7,121 nt of DNA from the NCBI GenBank assembly GCA_003140785.1, contig PLKY01000259.1:24665-31785 (forward strand), in the 5' to 3' direction. Both the position numbers and the translations under genes were made by a program. The notes beneath the pieces are model-generated. The model was not told the origin of the DNA, did not search any database, and was given only the letters and a program-made list of their open reading frames with translations. Below, one piece after another: positions 5,455 through 7,121 of this stretch (within the stretch, counting starts at the first letter, position 1; every line of letters starts with the position of its first letter). The stretch comes from Acidobacteriaceae bacterium (GTDB lineage Bacteria > Acidobacteriota > Terriglobia > Terriglobales > Acidobacteriaceae).

Positions 5455-7121
5455 TTACCAATGAAGAACCGGGAGCAGGCTTGAATAATCGTCGGTCCAA
5501 ACCTTCAAGCCGTCCTTAATTACAGCCAGTCGGGCGTGGGCCGCGACTTCAGGCCGCGCAAGAAATCCAGCATCGTCGGTCACCAGCATCCACGTCGCCC
5601 CAAATTCGCCAATCTCTTCCTTGGGACCGCTCGCAACTCGCACGGCCTTCATTCCCGCCGCTGCGGCCAACAATGCGATGGGCGGCTCCAGATCGACATG
5701 CTGATTGGAAATGTGGAAAGCGAGAATACCGCCCGGTGCGAGGTGCCGGCGATAAAGCGCGACGGCCTGGGTAGTCAGCAGGTGCAACGGGATCGCGTCG
5801 CCGGAAAACGCATCCACGACCAACACATCAAACCGCTGCGGGTCCTCATGCAAAAGAGAGAGCCTTCCATCGCCCTCGACGATATCAATGTGCGCGCCCG
5901 AATCTCGAATGTAAGTGAAGACGTTTTGCGCGATGGGTGCGACCGCCGGATTGATTTCGTAAAACCTAATATCGTCGCCGGCCCGTCCGTACGCGGCGAG
6001 CGTCCCCGCTCCAAGGCCAATCACGCCAATTCGGCGCGATCGTCCCTGGCAGCAGAATCGCATCGCCAGCCCCACGCCGGAGTCCTCGGCATAGTAAGTA
6101 GTCGGCGTTCGCCTCAGTTGCTCCGTTCCAAAGTATTGCGTGCCATGCTGGATTGTGCCGTTCGTGAGCGTGCGCATCACTGAGCCCGGATAACCATGGT
6201 GCTGTCGAACGCGCAGCGTGCCGTAGAAGTTGCGCACGGCGGCGATGGTCTCGCGCTGATTGGCGATGTGAAGCCATGAAACGAGCCCCGCCATCATGAT
6301 GGTGGCGACAGCCCACAGCATCCGCTGACTCCATCCCTCGTTCCACGTCACGGCAATAGCGAGTAGCGCGGTGACCAGAAAAGTGAGCGCCAGATCGTAG
6401 TTGAAGCGGAAGACCAAAGGCGACACGATACCAATAACAAAGGAACCGAGCGCCCCGCCCGCCGCAAACAGAAGATAGAAGAGCGTGGACTCCGAGGCCC
6501 GCTTCGGTCGAAGAGCCACGGCCTCACTGTGGCAGAAGAAACATGAAACGAAGACCTCAAAAAGGAAGAACAGAATGCTGATCCGCAAGGGAAGTGAAAC
6601 CTCGGTCTTCGACAACATGTAAGCCAGACCGCCAAGCATCACGATAAGCAAACGCGCAACGAGGCCGCGTGGCAGCAAGTGAGGGAATTGAAACGCAAGG
6701 ATCAGCGTGACGAGATAGACTGCGAGAGGAAGAATCCATAGCAGCGGAATGGCTGCGATGTTAGCCGTCAGATAGCTCGTCACCGCGCTCAACTGCATCG
6801 CCGCGCCAAGCGGCAACAGCACCCAGAGAATCTTGTGGCTCAGCGGCGTCTTGGGATGGTTAGCGTCGTCCTCGGCTTCGGCCGGTCTCGCTACCGATTG
6901 TGCCAATCGCGTCTTCCAGGTCAACGTGATCGACAGGCCGGCGAAGACCGCAAATCCACACGCCCAGCCGATCCTCTGCATTTGCAAAGTGAAATTTGGC
7001 TCAATCAAGCTTGGATAAAGGCCCAGCGCCAGCAGCGAGGCCAGATTCGAAAGCGCAAAGAGACGATAAGGAACTTCACTCGCCTCGATCCGCGCCCACC
7101 ACACCTGCAGCAGGGGACTAG
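5455..7121 (-). CDS. Fused MFS-type membrane / spermidine-synthase-like protein, N-terminus cut by window edge
   Basis: A minus-strand frame enters at the right edge and ends with TAA at 5457-5455. Residues are numbered here from the GTG at 7104, which is probably internal: the five complete codons before it encode SPLLQ, and SPLLQxWxAR is a known stretch inside this family, so the true start lies outside. About nine hydrophobic segments fill residues 18-280 (for example 18-34, 45-62, 119-140, 148-165, 171-192, 208-232 and 238-254). Residues 191-221 carry the family motif CHSE...LRP...FYLLFAAGGALG. From about 288 a soluble domain follows: RNFYGTLRV, TNGTIQHGTQ, TYY, then a Rossmann core with GLGAGT (363-368), FYEINP (381-386), VEGDGR (409-414) and VVDAFSGDAIPLHLLT (429-444). 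This resembles spermidine synthases but lacks their usual GGGDG and DxxDP forms, so polyamine synthesis is not assured. Function of the fusion is unknown. It converges on the toxin gene with only 12 bases between stops. Confidence 0.88.
   Translation of the reverse strand, partial: SPLLQVWWARIEASEVPYRLFALSNLASLLALGLYPSLIEPNFTLQMQRIGWACGFAVFAGLSITLTWKTRLAQSVARPAEAEDDANHPKTPLSHKILWVLLPLGAAMQLSAVTSYLTANIAAIPLLWILPLAVYLVTLILAFQFPHLLPRGLVARLLIVMLGGLAYMLSKTEVSLPLRISILFFLFEVFVSCFFCHSEAVALRPKRASESTLFYLLFAAGGALGSFVIGIVSPLVFRFNYDLALTFLVTALLAIAVTWNEGWSQRMLWAVATIMMAGLVSWLHIANQRETIAAVRNFYGTLRVRQHHGYPGSVMRTLTNGTIQHGTQYFGTEQLRRTPTTYYAEDSGVGLAMRFCCQGRSRRIGVIGLGAGTLAAYGRAGDDIRFYEINPAVAPIAQNVFTYIRDSGAHIDIVEGDGRLSLLHEDPQRFDVLVVDAFSGDAIPLHLLTTQAVALYRRHLAPGGILAFHISNQHVDLEPPIALLAAAAGMKAVRVASGPKEEIGEFGATWMLVTDDAGFLARPEVAAHARLAVIKDGLKVWTDDYSSLLPVLHW

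Noticed and set aside
4906..5519. Open frames overlapping the toxin-antitoxin pair (minus 4906-5448; plus 4977-5519)
   Set aside because: Both are in other frames of genes with clear Phd and PIN motifs and show no domain of their own.
6529..6543. CXXCH heme-binding motif (CFFCH) in the membrane/spermidine-synthase-like protein
   Set aside because: It lies at the end of a membrane segment and coincides with the family's own CH(G/S)E motif. There is no other sign of a cytochrome c domain.

Overview
The window is GC-rich bacterial DNA, and every gene boundary I can see fits ordinary bacterial translation signals. Gene content suggests a soil-type bacterium of the Acidobacteriota: an EF-G-like paralogous GTPase, a small exported proline-rich protein, a fused transporter/spermidine-synthase-like protein and a Phd/VapC pair. 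This placement is inference from gene style, not proof. No rRNA, tRNA, CRISPR array or insertion sequence was seen.

Layout, left to right. (1) Positions 1-1230, minus strand: a MATE-family multidrug exporter cut by the left edge (410 residues visible, C-terminal end missing). (2) Positions 1231-1483: the 253-base leader region in front of the exporter. It is not empty. It holds a short reading frame with a near-perfect ribosome binding site (11 residues, MIQPVAVRPIR), followed four bases after its stop by three arms that can form two mutually exclusive hairpins. This is the layout of a ribosome-sensing attenuator and is the most interesting thing in the window. (3) Positions 1484-1969, minus: a small exported protein whose C-terminal part holds three degenerate 12-residue repeats, the last carrying a CXXC motif. 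(4) Positions 2179-4329, minus: a complete EF-G-like translational GTPase of the EF-G2 type with altered GTPase motifs. (5) Positions 4330-4777: a 448-base divergent intergenic region with a plausible promoter and operator for the next pair. (6) Positions 4778-5442, plus: a Phd/YefM-type antitoxin and a VapC/FitB-like PIN-domain toxin, overlapping by four bases. (7) Positions 5455-7121, minus: the C-terminal part of a membrane protein fused to a spermidine-synthase-like domain, open at the right edge. It converges on the toxin gene with a 12-base gap.

How the genes relate. The three left-hand genes are co-directional but separated by 209 and 253 bases, so they are probably separate transcription units. 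The toxin-antitoxin pair is an autonomous accessory cassette between two unrelated core-type genes. The putative attenuator in front of the drug exporter suggests, as inference only, that the exporter is induced when ribosomes stall, for example under a ribosome-targeting antibiotic. The rest of the window is well-known families, and I do not claim a new multi-gene system.
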